Shown here: positions 28,630-37,030 of the stretch, piece by piece
Layout: the number at the start of each line of letters is the position of its first letter
Numbering within the stretch: the stretch's first letter is position 1
Source of the DNA: Candidatus Sericytochromatia bacterium S15B-MN24 CBMW_12
GTDB lineage: Bacteria; Cyanobacteriota; Sericytochromatia; S15B-MN24; UBA4093
Reading direction: 5' to 3'
DNA: 64,000 nucleotides
NCBI GenBank assembly: GCA_002083825.1
Contig: DAZV01000026.1
Location: 487,119 to 551,118 of the forward strand
The notes under the pieces: model-generated
What the model was told of the DNA's origin: nothing
What the model saw: the letters and a program-made list of their open reading frames with translations, nothing else
The model's database searches: none
Program-made: the position numbers and the translations under genes

Positions 28630-29388
28630 ATGGAAACGGTGCCCACGGGCCTCTTCAGGCAACTGACCATGTCGGTCACGGGGTACCCCGCCTTGGCGCC
28701 TCAACTCAGAGCCCGCGTGGGAGCCGTGTCCGAAGTGGTCGCCGTCCGACCGGCCGCCGAAGACCCTTTTGCCTCCCTTACGCTCGAATTGCAGGTTCGC
28801 AGGAAGGCCTACATCAAGGCCTTCGAACTGCTGAGCGTCGTCTACGAAGCCCTGAGAAGCGCGGGGACGAGCCGCGAAGCGCCTTCCGCGCGGCTTCGCC
28901 TCTTCATCGCAGGAGCCGCTCCCGCGCTCCAAGCCCTCAACGCCTTGATCCTCGGACCGCTCGCGTGCACCGACTTCGCCCGCTCCGCGAAGACCCGGCT
29001 GGCGCGAGGCATTCATGCGCGCGAACGCGATCACGCCAGCCTCTGGGACCTCGGTATCCGCATGGACGACCAGATGGGCCTCTCGGGGCCGGTCATGCCG
29101 CCGATGGACGCCAGCCGCCTCGCCGGAACCCTGCACGAGGCCTGCCACGGCCCGAGAGCTCTGGCTTCCATCTTGATCGAACTCGCCGGCGAAGCCTGGG
29201 GCAACGTCCTGAGCCCGGATCATTCCGAGGTTGGGAAGGCCTGGGCTGCTTTCGCCCGCGCCCGATGGACCGAGGCCGAGCTTCGCAACCGCTCGCGCCT
29301 CTTCAGCGCCCTCGCGCGCCGCCTCTTGAGCATGCGCGAGCGCCTCGACCGTCAAGCGCGCATGCTCCGGCTTCCCTTGGAACCATGA
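28630..29388 (+). CDS. Hypothetical helical protein, 252 residues
   Basis: No family is recognised. The protein is rich in Ala, Leu and Arg and probably all-helical and soluble, with no signal peptide. The middle contains ARGIHARERDHASLWDLGI and the end is a long basic helix. The ATG follows GAGGAAGCT; an earlier in-frame start at about 28529 is possible. Its stop overlaps the ATG of the CDF transporter (ATGA), so the two are one unit. Confidence 0.65.
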   Translation: METVPTGLFRQLTMSVTGYPALAPQLRARVGAVSEVVAVRPAAEDPFASLTLELQVRRKAYIKAFELLSVVYEALRSAGTSREAPSARLRLFIAGAAPALQALNALILGPLACTDFARSAKTRLARGIHARERDHASLWDLGIRMDDQMGLSGPVMPPMDASRLAGTLHEACHGPRALASILIELAGEAWGNVLSPDHSEVGKAWAAFARARWTEAELRNRSRLFSALARRLLSMRERLDRQARMLRLPLEP

Positions 29389-30317
29389 CGACGCCTCCCG
29401 CCGACGTGCTCAAGCGCCCCCGCGAGGTCCGCAGAGTCCTCTGGATCGTCCTCGGGCTCAACCTGCTCGTCGCCGCCGTCAAGGCCCTGATCGGCTTCTG
29501 GACCGGCTCGCTCGGCGTCATGGGAGACGCCCTTCACTCCACCACCGACGGTCTCTCCAATGTCGTCGGGCTCGTGGGCATTCATTTTGCCATCTCGCCG
29601 CCCGACCGCGAGCATCCCTATGGCCATGCCAAGTTCGAGACCATGGCGGGCTTCGGCATCGCATGCTTTCTCTTGATCACCGGGTTCGAGCTGACCCAGC
29701 AGGCCATCCAGCGCCTCCTCAGCCCGGGAACCCATGTCATCGAGGCGGGTCTTCCCGCCATTCTCCTGCTCGCCAGCACCTTTCTGGTCAACCTGGGGGT
29801 CACGCTCTACGAGGCGCGCGAAGCCAAGCGGCTCGACAGCGATCTGCTCGCTGCCGACGCTTCCCATACGCGTAGCGACCTCCTGGTCACGCTCAGCTTG
29901 GTCGGCGGCATCATTCTCGCCGATCGCGGGCTGCCCTGGCTGGATCCCGTGCTCACGCTCGGAATCGCGGGGGTCATCGTACTCAGCGGACTGCGGATCA
30001 TTCGCGTGAACATGCCGACCCTGGTCGATGAGGCCTTCCTCGATCCTGACGAGATCTGGCGCGCGGCCATGACCTGCCCGGGAGTGGAGGACTGTGGAAC
30101 GGTTCGAACGCGCGGTCGGCCAGGTTGGGCCTTCACCGAGCTCACCATCCACGTCCGGCCGGATCTCTCGGTGGTCGAGGCTCACCAGATTGCCGATCAC
30201 CTCGAGAAGGACCTCATCGCGCGTTTCGGAGCCATGGAGATCGTGATCCACGTCGAGCCGACACGCGAGAAAGGGTCCCCCCCCTCGGTGGGGACCCTTC
30301 ACGACCATTCCGCCTGA
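29385..30317 (+). CDS. Cation diffusion facilitator (CDF) family metal efflux protein
   Basis: The 310-residue protein has six membrane helices. The metal site is formed by GDALHSTTDG in TM2 (about 48-57) and ADASHTRSD in TM5 (about 157-165), the HD-HD pattern of Zn/Cd/Co transporters. A ferredoxin-like cytoplasmic domain spans about residues 215-290. It probably exports a divalent metal by proton antiport. The final ~15 codons overlap a strong hairpin. It is translationally coupled to the hypothetical gene before it. Confidence 0.93.
   Translation: MTTPPADVLKRPREVRRVLWIVLGLNLLVAAVKALIGFWTGSLGVMGDALHSTTDGLSNVVGLVGIHFAISPPDREHPYGHAKFETMAGFGIACFLLITGFELTQQAIQRLLSPGTHVIEAGLPAILLLASTFLVNLGVTLYEAREAKRLDSDLLAADASHTRSDLLVTLSLVGGIILADRGLPWLDPVLTLGIAGVIVLSGLRIIRVNMPTLVDEAFLDPDEIWRAAMTCPGVEDCGTVRTRGRPGWAFTELTIHVRPDLSVVEAHQIADHLEKDLIARFGAMEIVIHVEPTREKGSPPSVGTLHDHSA
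30271..30299. terminator. Terminator-like hairpin inside the end of the CDF gene
   Basis: AAGGGTCCCC pairs perfectly with GGGGACCCTT around a nine-base loop. The stop codon of the CDF gene lies 15 bases beyond, so the hairpin is inside the reading frame. It resembles the other terminators in the window in form. Confidence 0.55.
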
Positions 30318-30336
30318 GTGCGCGGATCGGGCGTCC

Positions 30337-30525
30337 TCAGGGCTGCGGCATGACCCCATGAAGCTCTCCGGCCGCGAGCAACGGCTCATGCCAAGGAGGC
30401 GGTTCAGGCGTTTCGCGGCTTCGCAGCCATCTGTCGATCGCCTCCTCGACCGTCAATCCGTCGGGCAAGGGTGCGTCGGCGCGCGGGGCACCGGAGAAGG
30501 GGATTCGGGAGAATGGGGCATCCAT
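30337..30525 (-). CDS. Small hypothetical protein, 62 residues
   Basis: No family is recognised. It is proline-rich at both ends with a short helix, TVEEAIDRWLRSRE, at about residues 25-38. There are no cysteines, signal peptide or membrane span. The start has a near-ideal ribosome site, AAAGGAGGTACCCC-ATG, which is the main reason to call it. Confidence 0.6.
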   Translation of the reverse strand: MDAPFSRIPFSGAPRADAPLPDGLTVEEAIDRWLRSRETPEPPPWHEPLLAAGELHGVMPQP

Positions 30526-30684
30526 GGGGTACCTCCTTTCACCTTCGTTTGGCTACCCTCAGGTTACCACCTCCGACGCCTTTTTGCTTCGGCAGGATCT
30601 ACCGGACATGCATGGTCAGCAGACGTCGCCCATCGCGCTGGGAGTTGCGCTATGATTGAATCCCACACGGTTCAGGAGAGCGTC

Positions 30685-30789
30685 ATGCGCCGCTTGTTGA
30701 TCGCCAAGAAAGGTTCCTCCGTTTCCGACGAGGCCGTACGGCCTTTCGCCAGGTCGTTCATGCCGAACGACCTGGGGGTTTCCCCTTGA
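30685..30789 (+). CDS. Possible 34-residue leader peptide upstream of the PLD gene
   Basis: A short frame begins at an ATG with AGGAGA six bases upstream and ends with a TGA that overlaps the TTG start of the phospholipase-D-type gene (TTGA). It begins MRRLLIAKKG, is basic at the start, and lacks a known motif. An ATG 34 bases earlier is in frame. It may serve mainly to couple translation of the next gene, which has no clear ribosome site of its own. Confidence 0.4.
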   Translation: MRRLLIAKKGSSVSDEAVRPFARSFMPNDLGVSP

Positions 30790-32315
30790 CCCCCCCTTTC
30801 CTTCACGGCTGGCGACGGGGGCTTCGCCTCCTCAGGACGCAAGGGCTAGCCTGCATCCGTCGGCCGACCTGGACGCTCTCCTTGATGGGGGTGCTCTCCT
30901 TCAGCCTCCTGATGCATCCATGGCGCAATGCCGCTCGCGCCTGGGTCTTGCTCAAGACGTCCGGCCGACGCGCCATCCTGACCGCCACCGGCGAGATCGC
31001 GGCGCTGGCGTTGACCGCACCGCTCGTATTCCCCTTCCTGGCCTTGATTCGCCTTCGACTCCAGCAAGCCGACGACGCCTTCGAGACCGCGCGCTCCCAA
31101 GCCATTCAGCGAAACGGATGGGATGCGCCGCCTGGCCGCAGCGCCATCGGGACGGCCGTGAATCGAGCGGTCTGGGGAACGGCCAAGGGTTCGGTCTCTC
31201 CTGCCACGGCCCTGACCTCGGGCTCGCTACTCGAGCTCTGGCAGAACCCCACCAGCGGCGTGGACCTCGCCATTCATCATGCCTGCGAGCTCATCCGTCG
31301 GGAGGCCCTGCACGAGGTCCGCCTTCAGGCCTACCTCTTCGACCCCGCGAGCGCCCCGGGTCGGGACCTCATCGCGACCCTCGTCATGAAGCAGCGGGAG
31401 CATCCCGCCTTTCGCGTCATGGCCGTGATCGACCGCCCCGGGATGGAGAAGGCCTTCGCCGAGGCCGGCATCCGCGCGCAGGTGGCGATCGCGCGGCCGT
31501 GGTGGAGCCGCCGAGGCCACCATCCCAAGAACTTCCTCATCGACGGCCGTCTCGGCATCCTGGGGGGGGACAACATCGACAGCCCACGGGAAAAGGACCT
31601 GATGGTGGTGGTCGCGGGTCCGGTCGTTCGCTCGATGCTGCTGGATTTCGCCGACGCCTGGGATCATGCCGCCCGCCCGCTCAGTCGGGAGCCCTTGCCG
31701 GAGCCCCCCGAGGTGGGGGATGGACCGGATGACGTGCCCATGGTCTTGCTGACCAAGCGCGGCTCGGCCCGTTTCTGGGGCGAGGACTATCAGGACAACG
31801 ATTCCAATCAGGCCTTCGTGGCGGCCCTGCGCGCGGCGCGAACGGAAATCCTGATCCAGACCCCCGCCCTGAACGCGGACCTGATACTGCGAGCGCTCGT
31901 CGAGGCGGCCTCCCGGGGCGTTTCCATCCGCATCTGCATCCCCCTCCTGCAGCACAACCGGCTGGCCACGAAGCTGGATGCCGCCGACAACGGCTCCTTC
32001 GTTGCTTTCTGGACCCAGCTGCCGCCGAAGATCCGGCGGAACATTCAGCTGAGGGATTTCTCGAGCAATGGTCGAACGCGCGAGGAGAACCATACCAAGT
32101 TCCTCTGCGTCGACCGGCAGTGGATCTACGTGGGCTCTCAGAACTTCGACAACCAGTCCTTCGCGTTCTCGCGGGAACTCGGCCTCGGTATCGATGATCC
32201 GGCGCTCGCCGAGGCCTTCGCCGAGGCGGTCTTCGAGCGGGACTGGCTCACCAGCCTCCCCATCACGCCCCGCTGGGCCGAGCGCTGGATTCCGTTCCCG
32301 CTCTGGTACCACTAG
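30786..32315 (+). CDS. Phospholipase D / cardiolipin-synthase-like protein
   Basis: The 509-residue protein has two HKD motifs, HPKNFLID (H246, K248, D253) and HTKFLCVD (H436, K438, D443). It has an N-terminal membrane segment (about 31-44) and another hydrophobic stretch at about 71-90. The two-HKD layout with N-terminal anchors fits cardiolipin synthases or membrane phosphatidyl-transferases. The TTG start at 30786 overlaps the preceding short frame. The lipid genes between 15 and 27 kb are near but not in the same operon. Confidence 0.88.
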   Translation: MTPPFLHGWRRGLRLLRTQGLACIRRPTWTLSLMGVLSFSLLMHPWRNAARAWVLLKTSGRRAILTATGEIAALALTAPLVFPFLALIRLRLQQADDAFETARSQAIQRNGWDAPPGRSAIGTAVNRAVWGTAKGSVSPATALTSGSLLELWQNPTSGVDLAIHHACELIRREALHEVRLQAYLFDPASAPGRDLIATLVMKQREHPAFRVMAVIDRPGMEKAFAEAGIRAQVAIARPWWSRRGHHPKNFLIDGRLGILGGDNIDSPREKDLMVVVAGPVVRSMLLDFADAWDHAARPLSREPLPEPPEVGDGPDDVPMVLLTKRGSARFWGEDYQDNDSNQAFVAALRAARTEILIQTPALNADLILRALVEAASRGVSIRICIPLLQHNRLATKLDAADNGSFVAFWTQLPPKIRRNIQLRDFSSNGRTREENHTKFLCVDRQWIYVGSQNFDNQSFAFSRELGLGIDDPALAEAFAEAVFERDWLTSLPITPRWAERWIPFPLWYH

Positions 32316-32348
32316 CACGCCGTGCCTCCGGCAAGGAAGATGCTGCGC

Positions 32349-33014
32349 TCAGAGCACCAGTCCGCGGCGCTTGGCGTAGGTCACCAGGGCCGCTCGGCCC
32401 TTGATGCCGAGCTTGTCCATGATGCGGGCGCGGTGGGTTTCGACCGTTCGAACGCTGAGCGTCAGCTTGTCGGCGACTTGCTGGTTGGTCAGGCCCATGG
32501 CGAGGAACTGGAGCACTTCGCGCTCGCGCTCGGTGAGGTCCTCGTAGGACTCGGATTCTTCGCCGGAGTCGACCCGGTTGAGGTAGTCCTGGACCACTTG
32601 CTTGGCGAGATCCGGCCGCAGGAAGGTTTCGCCCCGGGTCACCTGGTAAATGGCCTCGACCAGCTCGTTGTCGGCTGATTTCTTCAGGACGTAACCCGCG
32701 CCGCCTGCCTGGACGGTACGGAACAAGAGTTCCTCGTTTTCGTGCATGGTGAGGAAGAGGACCTTGGTCCTGGGGAGGCGCCGTTTCAGCTCGCTGGTGG
32801 CTTCGATGCCGTTCATCTCGGGCATGGTGATGTCCATGATCACCACGTCGGGTTTGAGTTCTTCGGCCTTGGCGAGGGCCTCGCGGCCATTGGTCGCTTC
32901 GCCCACGACCTCGAGGTTGGGAATGGAGGAAAGCAAGAGGCGAAGGCCCGTGCGAAGGATGGCGTGGTCATCCGCCAGCAGGATCCTGACGGGTTGCGTG
33001 AATTCGATGGTCAT
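32349..33014 (-). CDS. NarL/FixJ-type response regulator
   Basis: The 221-residue protein has a receiver domain with DD at residues 15-16, the phospho-acceptor Asp61 (MDITMPEMNG), a Thr and KKSAD. A LuxR-type helix-turn-helix (LTEREREVLQFLAMGLTNQQ onwards, about 156-215) follows. It is the last gene of the usp-kinase-regulator unit and is almost certainly phosphorylated by the kinase upstream. The ATG at 33014 was chosen because the frame upstream has no receiver homology. Targets may include respiration genes, by analogy with NarL. Confidence 0.93.
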   Translation of the reverse strand: MTIEFTQPVRILLADDHAILRTGLRLLLSSIPNLEVVGEATNGREALAKAEELKPDVVIMDITMPEMNGIEATSELKRRLPRTKVLFLTMHENEELLFRTVQAGGAGYVLKKSADNELVEAIYQVTRGETFLRPDLAKQVVQDYLNRVDSGEESESYEDLTEREREVLQFLAMGLTNQQVADKLTLSVRTVETHRARIMDKLGIKGRAALVTYAKRRGLVL

Positions 33015-33050
33015 CAGGTAATAGCTTTCCTCTCGGTCGAGCGGGTCGAA

Positions 33051-33060
33051 GGGGGGGGGG
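33051..33060. repeat. Homopolymer of ten G (C on the coding strand) between kinase and regulator
   Basis: A ten-base mononucleotide run lies one base after the stop of the NarX-type kinase and 36 bases before the response regulator start. Slippage here would change only spacing in the untranslated region. Confidence 0.7.
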
Positions 33061-33061
33061 C

Positions 33062-33763
33062 TTAACGAAGTGGCAGGCTGAGGTGAACGCTGAACCCGCG
33101 GGAAGGAGCCGTTTCGATGCGGCAGGTCCCGCCCAGGAAGGCGGCGCGCTCCTGCATTCCCCAAATGCCCAGGGGAGCGCCGTGAGGGCCTTCCGTCAGG
33201 ATCCGGGGATCCCGGCCGATCCCGTTGTCCTCCATTCTAATGGTCAATACCCCGCCCGAAAAGGTCATGGCGACCGTGACCTGGGTGGCGCGCGAGTACT
33301 TTCCGGCGTTGATGAGCGCTTCCTGGACGATCCGGAAGACCGTGATCTCGCTCATGGGGTCCAGGCGAACCTCGTCTCCCTCGACCGTGAAGAAGACTTC
33401 GATTTGCTGGCGCGAACCGAAATCTCGCACGTAGGAGCGGAGCGTCGAGACCAGGCCGAGATCCTCCAGGAGGGAGGGGCGGAGGTTGACGGAGAGCTGA
33501 CGCAGGGTTTCGAGGGTTTCCCAGACCTGGCTTTTCAGCTCAGGCAGGAAGCGTTGAACCTCGTCGAGGCTCGCCACGCCGTCCAGCATCTTGATGCCGA
33601 AGAGGAGCGAGGTGAGCATCTGGCCTGCGCCCTCGTGAAGGTCGCGGGCCACTTGCCGGCGCTCGTCCTCCTGCAGGACCATGAAGCGGCGAAGCAACTG
33701 CTGGTGCCGCTCGTCGACGCCGGCGGTCGGGTGGCTCTCTTTCGGCTCAGCTGGCTGCTGCAT
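33062..33763 (-). CDS. NarX/DegS-type cytoplasmic histidine kinase
   Basis: The 233-residue kinase has a HisKA_3 dimerisation domain with ERRQVARDLHEGAGQML, phospho-acceptor His43, and a HATPase_c domain with EALINAGKYS (N box), EDNGIG and GIWGMQERA. There is no sensor or membrane segment, so it must be modulated by a partner or by cofactor-free intracellular cues. It follows the universal stress gene by 11 bases and precedes the NarL-type regulator. AGGAG immediately precedes the ATG. Confidence 0.93.
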   Translation of the reverse strand: MQQPAEPKESHPTAGVDERHQQLLRRFMVLQEDERRQVARDLHEGAGQMLTSLLFGIKMLDGVASLDEVQRFLPELKSQVWETLETLRQLSVNLRPSLLEDLGLVSTLRSYVRDFGSRQQIEVFFTVEGDEVRLDPMSEITVFRIVQEALINAGKYSRATQVTVAMTFSGGVLTIRMEDNGIGRDPRILTEGPHGAPLGIWGMQERAAFLGGTCRIETAPSRGFSVHLSLPLR

Positions 33764-33774
33764 CTCCTAGTCAC

Positions 33775-34254
33775 TCAGCCTTGCGCCGCCTTGGCGAGGG
33801 TCTCGGCCTGGCGCTTCAAGGCCACGGGCTTCTTGGCGACGAGAACGGAGCAGTGCGCATGGCTGGCCAGCTGGTTCGAAACCGAACCGAGCAGGAAGCG
33901 GGTCAGTCCGGTCCGGCCATGCGAGCCCACCACGATGAGGTCGACGGCCTCGTGTTCGGCCACATCCAGGATGGTTTCAGAGATGGAGCCAAGTCGGTGA
34001 AGCGTTCGGGGAGTGATCCCCTTTGCTTTCACGAGGGCCGCGGCCTCCTCCAGGATCTCCAGGGCCTGTTCCTTGGTGGGGACTTCCCAGCCGGACTCCG
34101 GCATGTAAGCGACCGCCGCGTAGGACCCCATGTTGATGACGCTGGAGACCGTCAACAGGAGGACTTCGGATTTCGTGGCCAAAGCGATATCAGCAGCTTG
34201 CTCGACGGCGAGCCGCGAGAACTCCGAGCCATCGACCGCAACGAGAATCTTCAT
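33775..34254 (-). CDS. Universal stress protein (UspA family)
   Basis: The 159-residue protein has the Usp fold, opening with MKILVAVDGSEFSRLA. The nucleotide-binding motif VVGSHGRTGLTRFLLGSVSN is at about residues 113-132, so it is in the ATP-binding subgroup. It is the first gene of the usp-kinase-regulator unit. AAAGGAGGTG marks the ATG at 34252-34254, and a non-ATG start six codons earlier is rejected. In anaerobic bacteria Usp genes are often controlled by Fnr-type regulators. Confidence 0.93.
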   Translation of the reverse strand: MKILVAVDGSEFSRLAVEQAADIALATKSEVLLLTVSSVINMGSYAAVAYMPESGWEVPTKEQALEILEEAAALVKAKGITPRTLHRLGSISETILDVAEHEAVDLIVVGSHGRTGLTRFLLGSVSNQLASHAHCSVLVAKKPVALKRQAETLAKAAQG

Positions 34255-34436
34255 ACGACACCTCCTTTTCACGTTCTCATGCTCCCAAATTCACCGAGGA
34301 ACGTCATCCGCATTTCCTACGCTATCCCCCCCGCATCGCCCTACATATAGTCTGACTGGATAGTGCCGCCCTTGGTGGAGAAGAATTTCGGGCAAGGCTG
34401 CAAGCTCACGGCCTCGCCATGAGATAATACGCTTCG

Positions 34437-35066
34437 ATGACCTTCGGGACACTGATCTTGCCTTTCCGGCAGGCCGAGCGCCTTGGCGAAGTCGCTTCCC
34501 TCACCGAACGAGACCCTGAAAGGATGGTTCCGCCGATGATCGAGCTGATGGGCCCCGCCCCCACCTTCGATACCCCCCTCGCGATGATGGCGGCTTGCCA
34601 TCGCCGAATCGAACGCCGACTCGATCAACTCATGCATATCGCCGACCGGCTCGAAGAGCCCGCCCTCGAACGCCATGCCGAAGCCCTCCGGGTCCTGGAG
34701 GAGGTTCGACGCCACTTCGCCACCGCCGGCGTCAACCACACCCAGGACGAGGAACGAACGCTCTTCCCCATGCTTCGCGCCATGCCGGATGCCGCCCTCC
34801 AGGACCTCCTCGACGTGCTGCTTTCGGATCACCAGGTCATCGACGCCATGCACGTCGAACTGGATCAGCTCTGCGAACGCCTCCAGAAGGGAGTCAAACC
34901 CGAGGATATCATACGCCTGCGCGCTCTGGCTTCGGATCTCAAGGTCCACTACGACCGCCACATTCGCCAGGAAGACGAGCACGTCCTCCCCAAGGCGATG
35001 GCCCTTCTGAACCCCGTTCAGATCGCCCAGCTGGGGGCCGACATGCGCCGTCGCCGAGGCGTATGA
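34437..35066 (+). CDS. Hemerythrin-like (HHE) domain protein
   Basis: The protein has up to 209 residues. The hemerythrin cation-binding domain carries ACHRRIERRLDQL, the HTQDEERTLFPML stretch, LLSDHQVIDAMH and HYDRHIRQEDEHVLP, which supply the His/Glu ligands of a di-iron site. Such proteins bind O2 or NO or protect iron-sulfur centres. The first ATG has no ribosome site and a GATAAT lies just upstream, so the mRNA could be leaderless; an ATG 33 codons later preceded by AAAGGA is an alternative. It is divergent from the usp operon. Confidence 0.85.
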   Translation: MTFGTLILPFRQAERLGEVASLTERDPERMVPPMIELMGPAPTFDTPLAMMAACHRRIERRLDQLMHIADRLEEPALERHAEALRVLEEVRRHFATAGVNHTQDEERTLFPMLRAMPDAALQDLLDVLLSDHQVIDAMHVELDQLCERLQKGVKPEDIIRLRALASDLKVHYDRHIRQEDEHVLPKAMALLNPVQIAQLGADMRRRRGV

Positions 35067-35110
35067 CCTCCCTCTAGGTCGCATCGCTACGCGCGCTAAC
35101 CCTCTCTTCC

Positions 35111-35124
35111 TTGAGCTAGATCAG
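35111..35124. promoter_or_regulatory. Fnr-like half-conserved box
   Basis: TTGAG-CTAG-ATCAG matches eight of the ten defined positions of the Fnr/Anr consensus TTGAT-N4-ATCAA. A Crp/Fnr-type regulator is encoded about 3.2 kb away. Its actual binding preference is unknown. Confidence 0.4.
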
Positions 35125-35144
35125 TTACTTGGTTGCCGGAGTGA

Positions 35145-35159
35145 CTTAACGTGGTTAAG
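35145..35159. promoter_or_regulatory. Perfect inverted repeat upstream of the chemoreceptor
   Basis: CTTAAC-GTG-GTTAAG is a perfect 6-3-6 palindrome. A related TTAAC-CAT-GTTAC occurs at 39015-39027, just upstream of the Crp/Fnr gene, suggesting a common dimeric regulator. Confidence 0.45.
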
Positions 35160-35377
35160 GAATTCGGCGGATGAACGACGCACGAGTTGCGTCTTGCAGT
35201 CTCGGCCGACCCCCGATGGGGTTCGGCTTCACCCTTCCTGCCGCCCGAGTTCCCGGCCTCCCTGCATCGAGCCACCTTCGTGAAGCTCGACGGGGACCGG
35301 GTTCGCGAGGTCCAAAGACCGTTTTCCTGTCGAAATCGTCGTTGGTGGACCACTGGCTATCCTGAAGGGGGTAAAGC

Positions 35378-36970
35378 ATGACCATCCAGCAGAAACTCGT
35401 TTTCCATGTCGTTTCGATCGGGGCTCTGATCCTGTCGTTTCACCTATTCGTCGGCTTTCAGATGAGCCTGTCGACCGCCCTCTTTTTCGTGGGCCTGCTG
35501 GTGATCGATCTGGCCGGTGACTTCTGGACCCTGCTGACGATTCGCCGGGACGTCCATGTCGTGATGGACAATCTCACGGCGGTTAGCGAGGGAGACCTCA
35601 GCCGCGACGTGCCCACCTCGGATCGTAAGGATGAGACCTCCGCCATGCTGCGGACCGTCGGGCGGATGACCCGTAGCCTCCGGAGCCTCATCGCCGAGGT
35701 GCATGGGGCCGCCGACGAGATGGAGGCCGGAGTGATCCAGATCTCGTCCGGCGCCGAGCAGACCGCGAGAGCTTCGGATCGGCAACTCGGATCCATCGAA
35801 CAGGCTACCGGCAGCGTGGGTGTCATGGCCGAGCGCAGCCGCACGGTGGGGCAAAATGCCCAGGCGCTTTCCGAAAACGCGGAGATCGCTTCGCGTTCGG
35901 TGACGGACATGGTTTCCGCGATTCGCGAGGTTGCGGGCCATACCGACTCGCTGGCCGCCGCCGTGGGCCAGACCTCGGCCTCGATCGAGCAGATGGCCGC
36001 CAGCATCCAGCAGGTGGCCTCTCACGTCGACCGGGCCAATCATGTTTCGGAGCGTTCGGCCGAGGCCGCTCAGGATGGCCGCCTGGCGGTCGAGCAGAGC
36101 ATTGCAGGCATGGCGCGGATTAAGGAAGCCATGGCGGCCATCGTCAAGGCCATCGAGGGCCTGGGGCAGCGCTCGGAGGAGATAGGCGCGATCATCGCCG
36201 TGATCGACGACATCGCGGACCAAACCAATCTTCTGGCGCTCAACGCCGCGATCGAGGCGGCTCGGGCGGGTGAATACGGGCGGGGCTTCGCGGTGGTCGC
36301 CGACGAGGTGCGCAAGCTAGCCGAGCGCTCGTCGACCGCGACGGGCGAGATTGCGACGCTCATTCAAGGGATTCAACGGGAGACCTCTCAGGCGGTTCGA
36401 AGCACTCAGGACGGCAGCAACGCCATTCAGGACGGTACACGCCTCGCCACCAAGGCGGGCGACGTGCTCGGCGTGATCGTCGATTCGGTCGGCCAGGTCA
36501 CCGATCTGATGACCCAGATCTCCCAAGCCTCCCAAGAACAGGCCCGAGCTGCCGCGCAGATCACCTCTGCCGTCGGCTCCATGAACCAGCTCACCCAGCA
36601 GGTTTCGGATGCGACTCGGACCCAGGCGCAGCGTTCCGAGCAGGTTCTGGTGGAAGTCGGCATGATGACCCAGCGGATTCCGGAGGTCTCGCGATCCAGT
36701 CAGGATCAGGAGGCGGGTGGCCTGGACGTCATGAGGGCCGTCGACGCCATTCGGCAGTCGGCCGCGGAGAGCGCGCAGGCGACCGACGACATCGCGCGTT
36801 CGGCGCGGGACCTTCGGCAGCGCGCCCAGCATGTGCAGGTGGCGATCGCGGCTTTCAAGGAGGTTTCCGAGGATGCGCCGCGGGCCGCGGGCCGGTCCGC
36901 TCGATTCTCGGGGCCTCAAGGTGGGGTGGCGTCCTTGCCGCCTGCCCGCGAGCATGTCGGAATGCCATAG
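35378..36970 (+). CDS. Methyl-accepting chemotaxis protein
   Basis: The 530-residue receptor has two membrane helices close together at about 8-28 and 31-50, with almost no periplasmic loop. These are followed by a HAMP-like linker and a long coiled-coil signalling domain. The hairpin tip is [20 protein letters not shown], with [20 protein letters not shown] after it. Without an external sensor domain it may detect membrane energy state or a cytoplasmic signal. AAGGGGG precedes the ATG. No che genes are nearby. Confidence 0.94.
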   Translation: MTIQQKLVFHVVSIGALILSFHLFVGFQMSLSTALFFVGLLVIDLAGDFWTLLTIRRDVHVVMDNLTAVSEGDLSRDVPTSDRKDETSAMLRTVGRMTRSLRSLIAEVHGAADEMEAGVIQISSGAEQTARASDRQLGSIEQATGSVGVMAERSRTVGQNAQALSENAEIASRSVTDMVSAIREVAGHTDSLAAAVGQTSASIEQMAASIQQVASHVDRANHVSERSAEAAQDGRLAVEQSIAGMARIKEAMAAIVKAIEGLGQRSEEIGAIIAVIDDIADQTNLLALNAAIEAARAGEYGRGFAVVADEVRKLAERSSTATGEIATLIQGIQRETSQAVRSTQDGSNAIQDGTRLATKAGDVLGVIVDSVGQVTDLMTQISQASQEQARAAAQITSAVGSMNQLTQQVSDATRTQAQRSEQVLVEVGMMTQRIPEVSRSSQDQEAGGLDVMRAVDAIRQSAAESAQATDDIARSARDLRQRAQHVQVAIAAFKEVSEDAPRAAGRSARFSGPQGGVASLPPAREHVGMP

Positions 36971-37030
36971 TCCGGGCAGTATGGCCCTCGTACGCTGATT
37001 CAACACTCTCAGAGGGAAGGAAGCGCTGCT

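Larger units (their letters stand above)
35067..35377. other. Intergenic region with regulatory-looking inverted repeats
   Basis: This 311-base stretch separates the hemerythrin and chemoreceptor genes. No convincing gene is seen; the short frames on both strands lack ribosome sites. It contains the Fnr-like and 15-base palindromic sites listed separately. Confidence 0.6.
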
